A stretch of DNA of 64,000 bases, taken from Chondrus crispus. Its lineage: Eukaryota; Rhodophyta; Florideophyceae; Gigartinales; Gigartinaceae. The notes under the pieces were generated by a model, which was not told where the DNA came from, ran no database searches, and was given only the letters and a program-made list of their open reading frames with translations. A program made the position numbers and the translations under genes. The DNA is taken from positions 105,266 to 169,265 of the forward strand of contig NW_005179001.1 of the NCBI RefSeq assembly GCF_000350225.1, given 5' to 3'. This document shows positions 1 through 10,251 of this stretch, in pieces. Numbering within the stretch: the stretch's first letter is position 1; each line of letters starts with the position of its first letter.

Positions 1-901
1 ACGGTCCAACACAAACAACAGCAACAAAAACAACAACTGCCAACGGCACAGCGCTACGGAGTGTTCGAAGCTCCCTGTCCTCTTTAAGCGGGTTTGCGGC
101 CCGCAGTAGCTCGGATCCCTGATAGGGGGGGGGGCAAAGAGAAGGGCCCAGCCCGGGATCGGTAAATGGTGGTAGAGACTTGTAAAGGCGACTGCTCGAC
201 GAGTTGGGAGGGGTGTTTAGGTAAACCTGGTCCGAGGGGTCGTAAATCCAATGCTCGAAGAGCGCCTTGTACACCTTATACCCTTGATAAGGTCTTCGAC
301 GGGGACGTCGCAACGTAGCCCGTCGGGAAAGAAGAAAACGTAGCAGCGCTACACCGTCGTACTGCCCGATGGCAAAGTACCAACAACGGATCGGTCGCAA
401 CCAGATTCCGATGGAACCAACACTGAGAAAAGCACCACTGGTGCACCAACACAAAAGCCCGATGGCAAATGACGTCACGTTGCGGATCGCAATCCTACAA
501 GGTGGGACCAACTTAAGATTAAGGGAAATTAGGATAGGGAAATAAAAGAAAATTGATAAGGGAAAAGGGGACCGCGAGCGATAGAGGATGCCGTAGGCTT
601 AGGTAAAAGGGAGCGTCTTGTTAGAGACGGACTTCGACCAAGGCGACATTCAACTCCGGCAACTCGGGTTACCTTTACTGACTTGGTCGTCAGAGGGCTA
701 AGGTATATATCGCCCCGCCGGAGCCACTACAGTAGCTCTCGGCGCTAGATGCTAGATCTAATCTAATGTTAAATAACTAATATGCGACTAATTAAAATTA
801 ATAATTAAAATAATAAAGTGAAATGATTTCCACTTTTGCTTGTCATACCCCATCATTTTCATCTCTTTTCAGCCCCCTTTTCAGGTGCGTATTGCACTAC
901 A
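1..901 (-). mobile_element. LTR, chromovirus family A1, runs off the window
   Basis: Reverse-complement near-copy of the LTR at 18521-19460. On the minus strand it begins at 901 with TGTAGTGCAAT, the same start as the other copy. The last ~39 bp of the LTR, including its ATTGCACTACA end, lie beyond base 1. A TATA-like stretch sits near 700-708 (minus strand GATATATAC). The sequence on the U3 side (902 onward) shows no clear polypurine tract, so it may be a solo LTR or one end of an element inserted into the family B sequence to its right. Confidence 0.9.
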
Positions 902-1384
902 CTACTGTATCCCCGAAACGATCGAGCGACTACGATGGCTACGATAGCCGATGAAACCGCGTACGTGTAGCAGCAGCAGAGGGAAGGAGAGCGGAACAAC
1001 GGCAGTCGCGCGGAGGGGACCGTACGAAAGGAGGAAAAGCCACACATGGGACGGGGCGCATTTTTGGCCAACGTAGGGGGCCTTCTTTCCACCCCGGCGT
1101 GTGTATACGTTTAACGCAATAGTTTGCGTACTGGAAAACGTGTCGAGGGCCGCGGAGCGTACGTGACGCGAAGGTGGCTCTCGATTGCCGACCTCACACC
1201 CCTCACTCGCCCCATCGGACGGGGTGGGGTGCCAAGGCCGTAACGCGACGAAAAAGGGAAGGGTCGGACGGTCCGTCGGTGAGCGACATCACGGACCGAC
1301 GCCAAGTAAGGAAAAAGGATCTATCGATTTTACGGGAAAGCACGAGTGGAGGAAGGAACCTTGAGGTATAGCAGGGCCGCACGA
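902..1384. other. Spacer between A1 LTR and antisense ORF of element B1
   Basis: No convincing coding sequence. By position it should be the 3' internal region of the family B chromovirus whose 3' LTR is at 3963-4625, downstream of the stop of the antisense ORF at 1385-3970. Contains short GC-rich stretches only. Confidence 0.4.
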
Positions 1385-3970
1385 CTAATGGCTCGTGCCA
1401 TCAGTAGCCCCTGCCGGACCAGAAACGTGGGAAGGCTGGGGACAGTAGCTCGGGTGCCGGGGCACTTCTGACCCGAGCTCCTCCAACGACGGCATGGTAA
1501 CCTCGCTGTGCCGCGGCCAAACGTGGGCCGACGCGTCATGAGTGAAGCCACCACCCTCGGCACGGAGGGTTTCGTATCCCGGGTGGGCATAAGGATCCCG
1601 CACGGCGGGGCGCGATGCGGACGCCCCAGGTTGACGGGGTGTCGCGACCCCTCGTTGTGCCGCGACACGGAGATCGTCTCGTTCGCGGCGGTATCGGTCG
1701 CGATCCGCCAGAGCACGCTCGAGAGCCTCCGACTGCCGACGGGACGACTCACGGAAATCGTCTAAGGCTCCTTGAGCTCGATGGAGGTCCGTCGCGTGGA
1801 CCTCCCGCTCCGCGTTGATCCGGCGTGCTTCGTCGCTGCGCGTAAGATACCAGCTGGCGAGGGTGCTCAACAACCCGCCAACCTTCCAAACCCGACGAGA
1901 CGAGGTCCCGAGGGCACGAGCCAGGCCTGGAATGGCCAAGATGTCCCCCGGCGATAAGACGAGCTGTGGCGTCGCGGAAGGGGGAGTAGGGTCTTGACGC
2001 GCCAAACTCAGGGGGGGAACAGGCGGAACCCCCGACGCAAATTGAGGAGACACACCGGGTGCCTCCGGTGACTGGAAATTGATCATGCGCGACGGCGCAA
2101 AGGCCAGAACATCGCTGTCCACCTCTCGGTGTCGCTTACGTTGAGCCTCGCGACGGGTGGAGCACACACCGGCCCCTCTCCCCGTGGTAATCGGTGAAGG
2201 TTGGGGAGAAGCCGGCTTCGCGACGAACGCGTCGGACCGCAGGTCGTACAGGAGGAAAGCGCTTCGCTCTCCCGTGGTGTAGTCGGTCCACGGGCGATGC
2301 GTACGCTCGGAGACTTGACACGCGCGGTGCATAAGGGTTAGCACAGAGGCGAGGTCCCACATCGCGTGTTTGGAGTTCACTTCCACGGGGTGGAGTAGCA
2401 CCACGGGGAGGTCGAAAGCAACCCTTCCAAGCAACGCGAGGACCCCAGTGGGCTGAACAAACACGCGACGGTTGATGTGGACCTCGGCCATGAACGCGTT
2501 ACCCAGGGCCCACGCACACTCACGTTCGAAGTTGTGTACAAGCGCGGCGTGGGCCGGGTGATCGGGGTCCGCACACGCGTAACCAAAATGCCTTAAAGCA
2601 TACGGAAGCAACGCGTGTACTCCGAAAGACGGAAGGGACTCCCGCACAGCTTCCGGTAGCTCGGGGAAGTCCCTCGGAGTGATACCTTGCTCGAAGGATG
2701 CCGATCTGAAGACGCGGCCGTCATCCTCCTCGCAGTGGCGGTAGGTCGCCCAATCGTGGGGCGACACCGCGACCGAGTAGAGGCGCACGAGGGAGCTCGC
2801 CGATTTCTGGAGAGCCACGCGAGCCTTCGAATAGGCATAGGGACGGGGACTCAGGTAGAGCTCCTCAACCTCGGAATGGATGAACCGTCGCGGGGCGCCC
2901 GGCAAACGACCAACCAGGTGCTCGGCCATGCGGTCGACATAGATGACTTCGCCGGAACTGTACGCGAACGTCCTGTCGCAAGGGATCGCGTCGGGGATTT
3001 GATAAAGAACTCCCCCGCCCTTGCCCGTCAGCGTAGCAAGGACGAAGCCGGCCTCGTCCGCGCGACCTGCCTCGTAAATGCGACGCACACGCATGAGGTC
3101 AGGGCGCAGAACGTCACGCGATAACAACTCCGCGAGGGTGATTCCCGTTCTGGCGTAACGACGCCACGGGAACCTGAGCCGCTCCACGGGCAGCGGCATC
3201 GAGCGAGCCAGGGCGGTGCCAAACCACTGGGAGGTGTCGTCGGCCAACTCCGCCCTCGCTTCGAGATTACCTCGGGTCTTCGGAGGCAGGAGGCCCAGCT
3301 GTCGGCAGCTCCCCCATGCCCCATACGACCCGGGGCGCGGCCGGTAAGGTGCGCTCATACGCGGCGCGTCGGACATGTGGTCAGGAGGAACCTCTCCGAC
3401 CTTCCTGCGTACGACGTCGCCCCCTTGGGGCAGCGCAACCCCCGACGAGGCGGGACGAAATTCCACACTCCCGGCGGACCCCGAGGGGCCGCGACTCTTC
3501 TGGAAGGGCGGCAGCGCGGGCGCCACGGGAGGGACAAATCCCTCGGCGCGAGAAGGATGCGCGACGGAGTCCCCGAAAGAGCCCGGGGGAGGTACTGTAC
3601 GCGGGGGCATGGAGGCCCCCGAAAGCGGCAGAAGCGCGGGGAGCCCGACGGAAGGGCCCCCAGACGAAGGACGCGCTTCGGGAAGCGAAGACATGAGGGC
3701 GACGACGCGGTAAGCAGCGCGTGAGTGGCAACGACGAGGACCACCCGCGGCGGCGGGTGAGGAGAGGTGGATGAGGATGCAAAACCAGGGGGCACGGAGT
3801 ACGGCGGGGACGTAAGGGCGGCAAGGTCGATCGGTGGACGGCGCAGAAGACAACGCCGGATCAAAGGGGAACAGGACCAAGGCTCGGGAAGCGACCCGGT
3901 CGGACATGGCTCTCTCACTCCTCAAGGGTGAACGCGGATGTTCACTCCTGAGGAGGGGGCCGTGTGGCAT
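1385..3970 (-). CDS. Long antisense ORF next to the 3' LTR of chromovirus B1, unknown function
   Basis: Uninterrupted 861-codon frame. The first ATG (3970) lies 8 bp inside the 3' LTR that starts at 3963; an internal ATG at 3907 (MSDRVASRAL) would give about 840 residues. Element B1 reads on the plus strand (LTR 5' end at 3963), so this frame is antisense to it, between the missing pol and the 3' LTR. Visible parts: a Pro/Ser/Arg-rich N-terminal ~200 residues, a folded-looking middle (about 220-620) with many aromatic residues (for example LPVERLRFPWRRYARTG), and a C-terminal coiled-coil-like segment near residues 720-790 rich in Arg, Glu and Leu. I see no motif of a known family; it is not gag, PR, RT or IN. 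An uninterrupted 2.6-kb frame in an old fragment hints at coding selection, but GC-rich DNA favours long chance ORFs. Compare the ORF at 30301-32033, in the same relative place in family A. Confidence 0.55.
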   Translation of the reverse strand: MPHGPLLRSEHPRSPLRSERAMSDRVASRALVLFPFDPALSSAPSTDRPCRPYVPAVLRAPWFCILIHLSSPAAAGGPRRCHSRAAYRVVALMSSLPEARPSSGGPSVGLPALLPLSGASMPPRTVPPPGSFGDSVAHPSRAEGFVPPVAPALPPFQKSRGPSGSAGSVEFRPASSGVALPQGGDVVRRKVGEVPPDHMSDAPRMSAPYRPRPGSYGAWGSCRQLGLLPPKTRGNLEARAELADDTSQWFGTALARSMPLPVERLRFPWRRYARTGITLAELLSRDVLRPDLMRVRRIYEAGRADEAGFVLATLTGKGGGVLYQIPDAIPCDRTFAYSSGEVIYVDRMAEHLVGRLPGAPRRFIHSEVEELYLSPRPYAYSKARVALQKSASSLVRLYSVAVSPHDWATYRHCEEDDGRVFRSASFEQGITPRDFPELPEAVRESLPSFGVHALLPYALRHFGYACADPDHPAHAALVHNFERECAWALGNAFMAEVHINRRVFVQPTGVLALLGRVAFDLPVVLLHPVEVNSKHAMWDLASVLTLMHRACQVSERTHRPWTDYTTGERSAFLLYDLRSDAFVAKPASPQPSPITTGRGAGVCSTRREAQRKRHREVDSDVLAFAPSRMINFQSPEAPGVSPQFASGVPPVPPLSLARQDPTPPSATPQLVLSPGDILAIPGLARALGTSSRRVWKVGGLLSTLASWYLTRSDEARRINAEREVHATDLHRAQGALDDFRESSRRQSEALERALADRDRYRRERDDLRVAAQRGVATPRQPGASASRPAVRDPYAHPGYETLRAEGGGFTHDASAHVWPRHSEVTMPSLEELGSEVPRHPSYCPQPSHVSGPAGATDGTSH
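3951..3962 (+). other. Polypurine tract of element B1
   Basis: AGGAGGGGGCCG directly abuts the TGTGGCATAAC start of the LTR at 3963, the expected place for the plus-strand primer of an LTR retrotransposon. It fixes this LTR as a 3' LTR and B1 as plus-strand. Confidence 0.6.
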
Positions 3971-4625
3971 AACGGCGGTTCGCGATTAGATTTAGATTAG
4001 ATCAATACGAACCACACCCGCGCACACGTGTACCTCCACGTGTACGGAGGACGCGGGACCACACGCGTACACGTGTAGGAGGCGCGTACCAACGAGCGCA
4101 CAGTACGCGTCTCACACGTGTGCTGTCAGCCCCGACGGCTGACAGCATTACAGCGTGGGACGACCCGCGCTACAGTAAGTTACTACAGCATACCAGTACT
4201 TTAGTATTATGATAGACGCATTGTATACATTAAATACGAGCGCGACCGGCGGCGGAGTAGGAGGACAAGCACGGACTTGTCCACGACCTACCGCCTAGGT
4301 CCGTCTTCCAGCTTAACTGACGAGCGCGATCCGCCTCCGCGCGCGTTAACCGGGACAAAGCGGGTAGGGGACAGCCGCGTACCCGAGCGAGCCTAGATCC
4401 GCCTCCGCCCGTCGGCGCTGGTACGTTACCAAGCACCGCTCCGGGGCGTCGAGGCGTAGATCGGCCCGCGCGTACGCTCGTCCCCGACCGCCTCGCTCTA
4501 CCACGCTACCAGGGCCCGCTTCCCTGTCCCGTTACCTGTGTGTTCTCCCCGTCTTCTCGCCCCTCGTGCGGGGTCTACGTCGAGCTAAGTATACACCCCT
4601 CTCCGTTGGGGGGTGTTATACTACA
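3963..4625 (+). mobile_element. 3' LTR of chromovirus B1
   Basis: 663 bp, from TGTGGCATAAC to GTTATACTACA, imperfect terminal inverted repeats. Same family as the LTR at 37488-38152 (opposite orientation, roughly 80 percent alike by eye). The first third carries several ACACGTGT palindromes (about 4027-4120). Its right end at 4625 cuts straight into the coding sequence of copia D: the last codons of that frame before its stop (plus strand TTATACTACA) are LTR sequence. So B1 inserted into copia D. Confidence 0.88.
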
Positions 4626-5893
4626 AGAACCTCCTCCGAAACTTCGTCCTCTTCATAACCAACCTCATCCGTATTTGGGGTATCAGCTGTATTCCCATTG
4701 TCGCCATCGAGCACTACAACGTCAACATCAGAGTTGATTGAATCACTTTCGTGTGCAGGAATGTCATGCATACCACATGTGGATTCATCAAACTTGACAT
4801 CCCGTGACACAACAATTTTATTCAACTCTGCGTCCCAAAGTTTGTATGCCTTACTGCATTGCGAGTACCCAAGAAACATCGCTTCACGCGCTCGCAAGTC
4901 CAGCTTACGGAGCTCTAATTTTGGTAATGTATACCAACATTTTGACCCAAATACTCGCAAATGGGCAACATTTGGAGTGGTATTCATCCAAATGTGGTGC
5001 GGGGTTGTATTAATGGGCAAAGCGCGTGAAGTAACTCGATTGCGTACATACACCGAAGTGGCAAGAGCCTCGGCCCAGAATCGCTTACTGACCTGTTTAT
5101 GAGAAAGCAGAGAGCCGACAAGATCAATCAAAGTTCGATTTAAACGTTCAGCGACACCGTTTTGTTCAGGGGTGTACGCCGTTGTGAGTTTGTGCTGCGT
5201 ACCGTTTAAATCTAAATTCGACTTGAATTCCGTCGACAAGTACTCTCCCCCTCGGTCAGTGCGAGGCACCTTTACTTTGCGACCAGTGTGGGTTTGGGCC
5301 AACTTTTCATACAACTTGTATTTTGCAAACGCCTTGGATTTATTTCTCATCGTGTACACAACTACCCAGTTCGAGTGATCATCTACAAATGTAATGAAGT
5401 ATCTCGAGCCACCAATTGACTTTACTTCAAGTGGACCGCAGACATCAGAATGCACCAAGTCAAGACAGTTCTGTGCTCGAGACGATGATAGCTGTTTTGC
5501 GATTACTGATCGCGTTGCTTTCCCGAACACACACGCAGGACAAATGAGAGGGTGATTGTCAGACTTCGGATTCATTGCACTGATCACATCGCTTTGACGA
5601 ACGTTGATGCCACTTACCACATTATTGTGAATCATTGATGCGATTCCTTGTACATTAACATGGGCCATGCGTTCATGTAGCGTCTGCAGGGTAACTACGT
5701 GAGCAGAAAAGGTTTCATTCATAACGTCAAGTATGTACAAATCCCCAACTTGACTCGCTGTGGCAACTACAGTTGGTCCTGCAGTAACGAGGCATTTCTC
5801 ATTTTCAAATGAGACTTGCAAACCCTTTGAGACCATTTGGCTAACAGACAGTAGTGAGTGTCCAAAACCAGGGACATGCAAAACGTTTGACAA
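4626..5893 (-). pseudogene. Ty1/copia integrase region (copia D), truncated at both ends
   Basis: Continuous frame of about 420 codons covering the GAG-pre-integrase and integrase domains of a copia polyprotein. Visible: the upstream VLHVPGFGHSLLSVSQM motif, a HHCC zinc-binding module (HERMAH ... CPAC), and the DDE core with D in LVHSDVCGPL, D in RTDRGGEYLS and E in EQNGVAERLNRTL, then the conserved VFGSKCW and FLGYS motifs. Protease is missing upstream and RT-RNase H downstream, where LTR B1 cuts in at 4625. No internal stop in what remains. The gag fragment at 16310-16627, same strand, is likely from the same element, the two pieces now separated by insertion of copia C. Confidence 0.9.
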
Positions 5894-5998
5894 TTTGCAA
5901 GGATGTGTGTTGTAATTCTGCGATCACATGCAGACACGCATGACACACAACGACAGGTTTGACACGTGTAAAATTGAAAACACTCCGCGTGACGAGCT

Positions 5999-6128
5999 GA
6001 GCAAGTTTGATTTTCAACGTGTACACGTGTGATTTCTGTACACGGTTGCACTCTACAGTACTTCAGGAGCAAGTTTGGGTTTCAACGTGTACACGTGTGA
6101 AATATGCACACGGTTGCGGTGTACAGTA
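5999..6128. repeat. Two tandem ~68-bp units with ACACGTGT palindromes
   Basis: A unit starting GAGCAAGTTTG at 5999 recurs at 6067. Each copy carries CAACGTGTACACGTGTGA followed by CACGGTTGC and a TACAGTA end. They lie in the non-coding stretch 5894-6259 between the copia D fragment and the 3' LTR of copia C; nothing else is recognisable there. Confidence 0.75.
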
Positions 6129-6259
6129 TTCTTTGCGATGCACGCATCGCGAGTCCTAGACGTTTCCGGGGAAAGAAAAAGGAAACAAAAAGAAAAGTTT
6201 CTATTGCAACTCCTGAAAAATATTGAATACATTACAGTATTGGGGTGTGACTGTACAGT

Positions 6260-6672
6260 TGTAAAAGGACTGTATCCGGTCATTGCTGGGGTGTCTACGT
6301 AACTAGACACGGGATGGTATTTGACAGTGACCTACTCTACGAACACGGTAAAGAGCACAATGCTCAAGGACGGGTGCTTGTCCTTAGGTTGGTTAATTCT
6401 CTTGCTGTCGCCTCCCCTATCTATCGCCTAGGAGTTCGTTCTATTTATACTAGTTTGCCATGCTCACGGTTGCATTTGCTATCGCTTATCTATGCCAGCT
6501 CTGTTGGCATCCCGTGTGCATTCTTACTTGCATTCCCTCTTCTTATGCATCACGTTTTGCATTCAGGTATTTGCCATCTGCACTAATGCATCGCATTCAC
6601 TTGTTGCATTTAGGATCTTGCTGCACTTGCGATGCCTGTCATACTGCCTGATTCGAGACCGTTGGTTCCGCA
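6260..6672 (-). repeat. 3' LTR of copia C
   Basis: 413 bp, minus-strand start TGCGGAACCAACGG, end CCTTTTACA. Contains on the minus strand the ATG (6310) that in the 5' copy starts gag; here that frame runs on into flanking DNA. Confidence 0.9.
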
Positions 6673-6773
6673 TCCCCCCTAGTCGCCTGAGTTTCACGAA
6701 GGCGAACTTGGCCTTTTGCTTTTACCAACTTATTTCCAAGTCTGACTATCAAGCGCATACCCTGATTCGAGAT

Positions 6774-7691
6774 CTATACCATCATTCCGCTTGACGTCAA
6801 CTCGTTCAGGAGTTTAGAAGTGTTTGGGTTCAACTTTGTTAGAGCGTCGGCTGGGTTGCTCGTGCCGGGGATCCACCGCATAAAGTCCAGCTCTCTTGAA
6901 TCGAAACTATTCTGCATCCTTTGCACTGTAGGTCGAAGCCTGAAGTCCTTGCCCTCGTGGAGTGTCGTGATGGTGTCATATAGACACCTCGAGTCTGTGA
7001 GGAGTTTGTTCCGCACCTTTGTCTCAGCAAACAAGCTGTGGAGTCCCGTCTTCAGATAGTATCCACGATTGTCGGCGTCTGCGCATGCCAATACCTCTGC
7101 TCCATACGGTGAGTAGCTAACTCGCCGCTGCTTGTTGCTACACCAGTCAAGGGGGTGGAATAGGTCCGATCCATTGTCCAGCACGATGCGTAGCCCACTC
7201 AATACTCCAGTTTGCCCGTATCTGCTACTGGATGTTTGGTTAAATGACGCGTCGGAGAAAGTAGAAACCATTACTTCTCTGATATTGCGTGCGCAAGGTG
7301 GTTTTCTGAATGTAAGCCAACTATTGAGCTTCAGGAGTTCGCTGAGCATCTCGTTTGCTGTGATTAGCTGGGATACGTTCACCTTTGCCACATGTTGCTC
7401 TAGTGCTGACGTCACGTGTGAGGCTTGAGGTAGTACACCGTTACCGAGGTACATAAGGGTGCATGCGAGCGATCGGTACTGCTTCAACTCTATGTCCGTA
7501 GCCTTATCTTCTCGCTGTTTGCGTCTTGCTCGTGACACGGCTATTGGTTTCAACCGTTCGAGATATCGTCTCATAGACATTCGGATGCTGCCGTTGTTTT
7601 GCTGTTCAATCTCGCAGCCATCGAAGTGGACCTTCTGGTCTACAACCACCTTTCCTACAACAAACTTGCGGCGAAGTGCTTGCATGAAGTA
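6774..7691 (-). pseudogene. Copia C RNase H and end of RT, downstream of the pogo insertion
   Basis: Starts inside the RT C-terminus (YFMQALRRKFVVGK) and continues through RNase H: SFSDASFNQ (first acidic residue), SYSPYGAEVLA, LTDSRCLYDTI and a MRWIPGTSNPADALTKLN end typical of copia RNase H. The stop is at 6774, about 100 bp before the 3' LTR. Upstream it breaks at the TA target where element H (7692-9888) is inserted; the missing start continues in frame at 9891. Confidence 0.9.
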
Positions 7692-9888
7692 CACTGATCA
7701 CGGTAATTAGTGGGGACCGGACTAATTCTGAACCTGGGTTTTAGAGGCCGTGACTGTGAATAGTCCGGTCCTGACTATTTATGAATCTAGACTATTTACT
7801 GTGTGATTCTTAAATAATCGGGACCAGACTATTTTACCAGTGCAAAAATACTCTAGATCAGTTGACAATCTGATGAAAGGACAACTTGTCACGCGATTGG
7901 CTCACCGTTGAAATGATTGCGATGCTTCGCGATGATCGCTTGCAGGGGCAAAAACAGTTGCTTCTCCTCCCACTGCCCGTTGACATTCAAGGACATCCCA
8001 GTGCGTATCATCGCTTTTCGTGCATATGTCAGACCGGCCTTATCACGCTGCGCATTGACATCCTGGACTGCTTCAGCGGCCATCTGCAAAAAGAATCTTT
8101 TGCCAGGATTTTTCAACTTTCCACTCGCTCCCTCACCACTCCCCATCCATTCCCCTCTTGCCATTAGACCCACTTTATACGCATCCCACCTGCTCCTCCA
8201 TGCGTCTTTAAGTTTAGATATGACGAATGAATCCGCAGGTTGTACCAGATCAGTGGCGTTCGCGGGAAGCTTCCTCAAGACAGTGTTGATGTCCCGAAGG
8301 CATTTAGACACTGCTTCAGTTTCAATGTGCCCCGAGCAGTTGTCAACAAAGAAGGTCCGATTCCGGCCGTAGATGTCCCTCCTGATTGCCCTCGGCTCCG
8401 CAAGCCACTCGGCGAACACACGACCATCCATCCATCCCTTACGACCTGAGCGATAGCAGACACCGGTAATATCGTCCGGTACACCTCGTATCGGATAAGA
8501 GCAGTTCGGATTCTGGAAAATTAGCATCGGCGCCTCTATCCTTGCATGAACACCACCCGTTACTCTTACCATCATAGTTATCCCTTCATCGCCGGAAACA
8601 ACATCTGCATATTTCACAGACTCCTGGCCACGTAATCCTATAGTTCTCCCGTTGTCCATATTAAACAAAAAGTGCGTTTCATCCGCGTTCTCGACTAAAT
8701 CTTCAACTAAGTCTCCAGCCATAAACCCTCGCTTCAGAGTCCCAAGATGGTACGCCACATTCTTTTCAATGAACAATTGCTTGTCGGGACTTATGGAAAA
8801 ATTCCCAGCCTGGCGTCTTATGACCAAGTCATGGGCAGCCATGAACGTCTGGACCCATCTTACAGTAATTCGTTCGGCGATTGGGGCTCCTCTGACGAGC
8901 GTGGTGTGGTTGAAGGAAGCGTCAGGATCTGCCGTTTAGATCAAGCTTTTTGCGGCACAGACTAGGAAGGACGGACTGAGCTTTACATTCATCGAGTGCA
9001 GCCGATCAAACTCCCCTTTCAGAGCTACATATAAATCTTTCACCCACTGTTCCCTCTTTCGTCCACGTCCATTAACAGCCTTATTGTTCTTCCGTTTTCG
9101 GCCTTGACTCCCCGTTGACGACAGATTACCAAGCCGACGCCCGGGAGCGGATAGACTGATGTACTTGGATCTGTTTTTCCACCAAAAAGAAACCTTGCTG
9201 TGGTTAGTTTTGTAGCTGCCCGGGAATATATGAGGGAAATTCCGCAAGGCCATAGCTGGAAGACCTTTTTGCCTTGTTTCATTGGCTTGGGACAGCATCC
9301 ATTGAATCACAGTTCTGCGCTGGCTGATTGTAGAAACAATCTGCCGTTTTCGGCCTTGGGAGACGATATTGGCTGTGTCGGAGACCAGTAAGGCGCTGGA
9401 TTGGTGATTAGTTTCGGGCGTGGGGCTCGGGGACACTGGGGGTCGTGCTGCTATCGCGGCCGCCAAGGACCGTTCAATGGGTCCCTGGGTTGGCATTGCG
9501 GTTGCTGGAGGTGCTCAGGATGTGATCCACTTGAGGGAAGGGGAAAGATCAGTGGTGAAAGAGAGGGGATCGGTGGTAAATGGAAAGGAAAGGTCGATGT
9601 GTCGGTATGGGCTGATGGTGATCACCAAATGTGCGATCAAAACATGTGACCAAAAAATATGGACGGGCAAAATTGCACAGTAAGCAATTCCAGGAATGTG
9701 TAAATTCACTCTGTATGATCCGATGGCCACGTACCGTGACACAGGGACCCCTATGTGAAACAGGGAGGCGTAGATGATTACAGTACGGTATCATGAATCT
9801 GGGGGTCCTGAACAGTAAATAGTCCGGACCGGACCAATTTTGAACCAAAACTAATTAGGGTATCACGACTAATTACCGTGATCAGGTG
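7692..9888 (-). mobile_element. Pogo/Tc1-like DNA transposon H inserted in copia C RT
   Basis: 2,197 bp between TA dinucleotides (7690-7691 and 9889-9890). Terminal inverted repeats of about 20 bp: CACTGATCACGGTAATTAGT on the left, and on the right the complement with one extra C (CACCTGATCACGG...). Subterminal AGTCCGGNCC-type repeats occur at both ends. Carries one transposase gene on the minus strand. Excision with one TA restores the copia reading frame exactly (lysine-tyrosine-phenylalanine at the junction), so this is a clean transposition. Confidence 0.92.
7889..9496 (-). pseudogene. DDE transposase of element H, one in-frame stop
   Basis: A single frame of about 535 codons interrupted only by a TAA at 8936-8938; both halves are in the same frame, so one nonsense change separates it from a full protein. 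The N-terminal part (from 9496) is basic and DNA-binding-like (KVSFWWKNRSKYI; a RKRKNNK patch). The C-terminal part is a DDE_1 (pogo/Tigger/jerky) core: first Asp in ADETHFLFNMDNG, second in RTFFVDNCSGH, third acidic residue in the LVQPADSFVISKLKDAW region. Start choice is uncertain; 9496 is the first Met. It shows the organism has or had autonomous pogo-like elements. Confidence 0.82.
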
Positions 9889-10251
9889 TACTTAATCTCT
9901 TCGATTAGACCACCAACCAGAAAATCGTCTGTAACTTTTGCTATGAGAAGCCGTATATTTACGTCTGTTGCACGTTTCATGAAGAGCTGTGGTACTCCGA
10001 ACACGCGTTCCAATCCAGCAGTGGTCAGCATCCATTCTTCGACGACTACTTGCCACTGCCTCCCAGCATCCGCAATCCCCGTATGGGAGCTTGAGTAGTT
10101 TCCACAATATCCCTCGAAGGGTACCCCAGTCTCTGGGTGGTCTGACATAGATGTCGCGCTTTATCGGTCCACTCTGGAGAAAGGCTCCTTTGATATCTGC
10201 TGTGGCAATCCGGAAGTCAAAGAACGTTACGAGAGACAGTAACAGCCTGAC
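9889..10251 (-). pseudogene. Copia C reverse transcriptase core, middle piece
   Basis: Minus-strand frame between two insertions. It starts at the R insertion site with RLLLSLVTFFDFRIATADIKG (catalytic Asp in TADIKGAFLQ) and ends before the pogo element with TDDFLVGGLIEEIKY, the copia YVDD-box region, here V-T-D-D rather than Y-V-D-D. A frame change occurs between the two blocks (about 10100), so the piece is not fully open. It joins upstream in frame to 11503 and downstream to 7691 once the two insertions are removed. Confidence 0.85.

Noticed and set aside
3316-3724. Plus-strand frames inside the antisense ORF region
   Set aside because: Arg/Gly/Pro-rich shadows of a GC-rich sequence; the minus frame is much longer.
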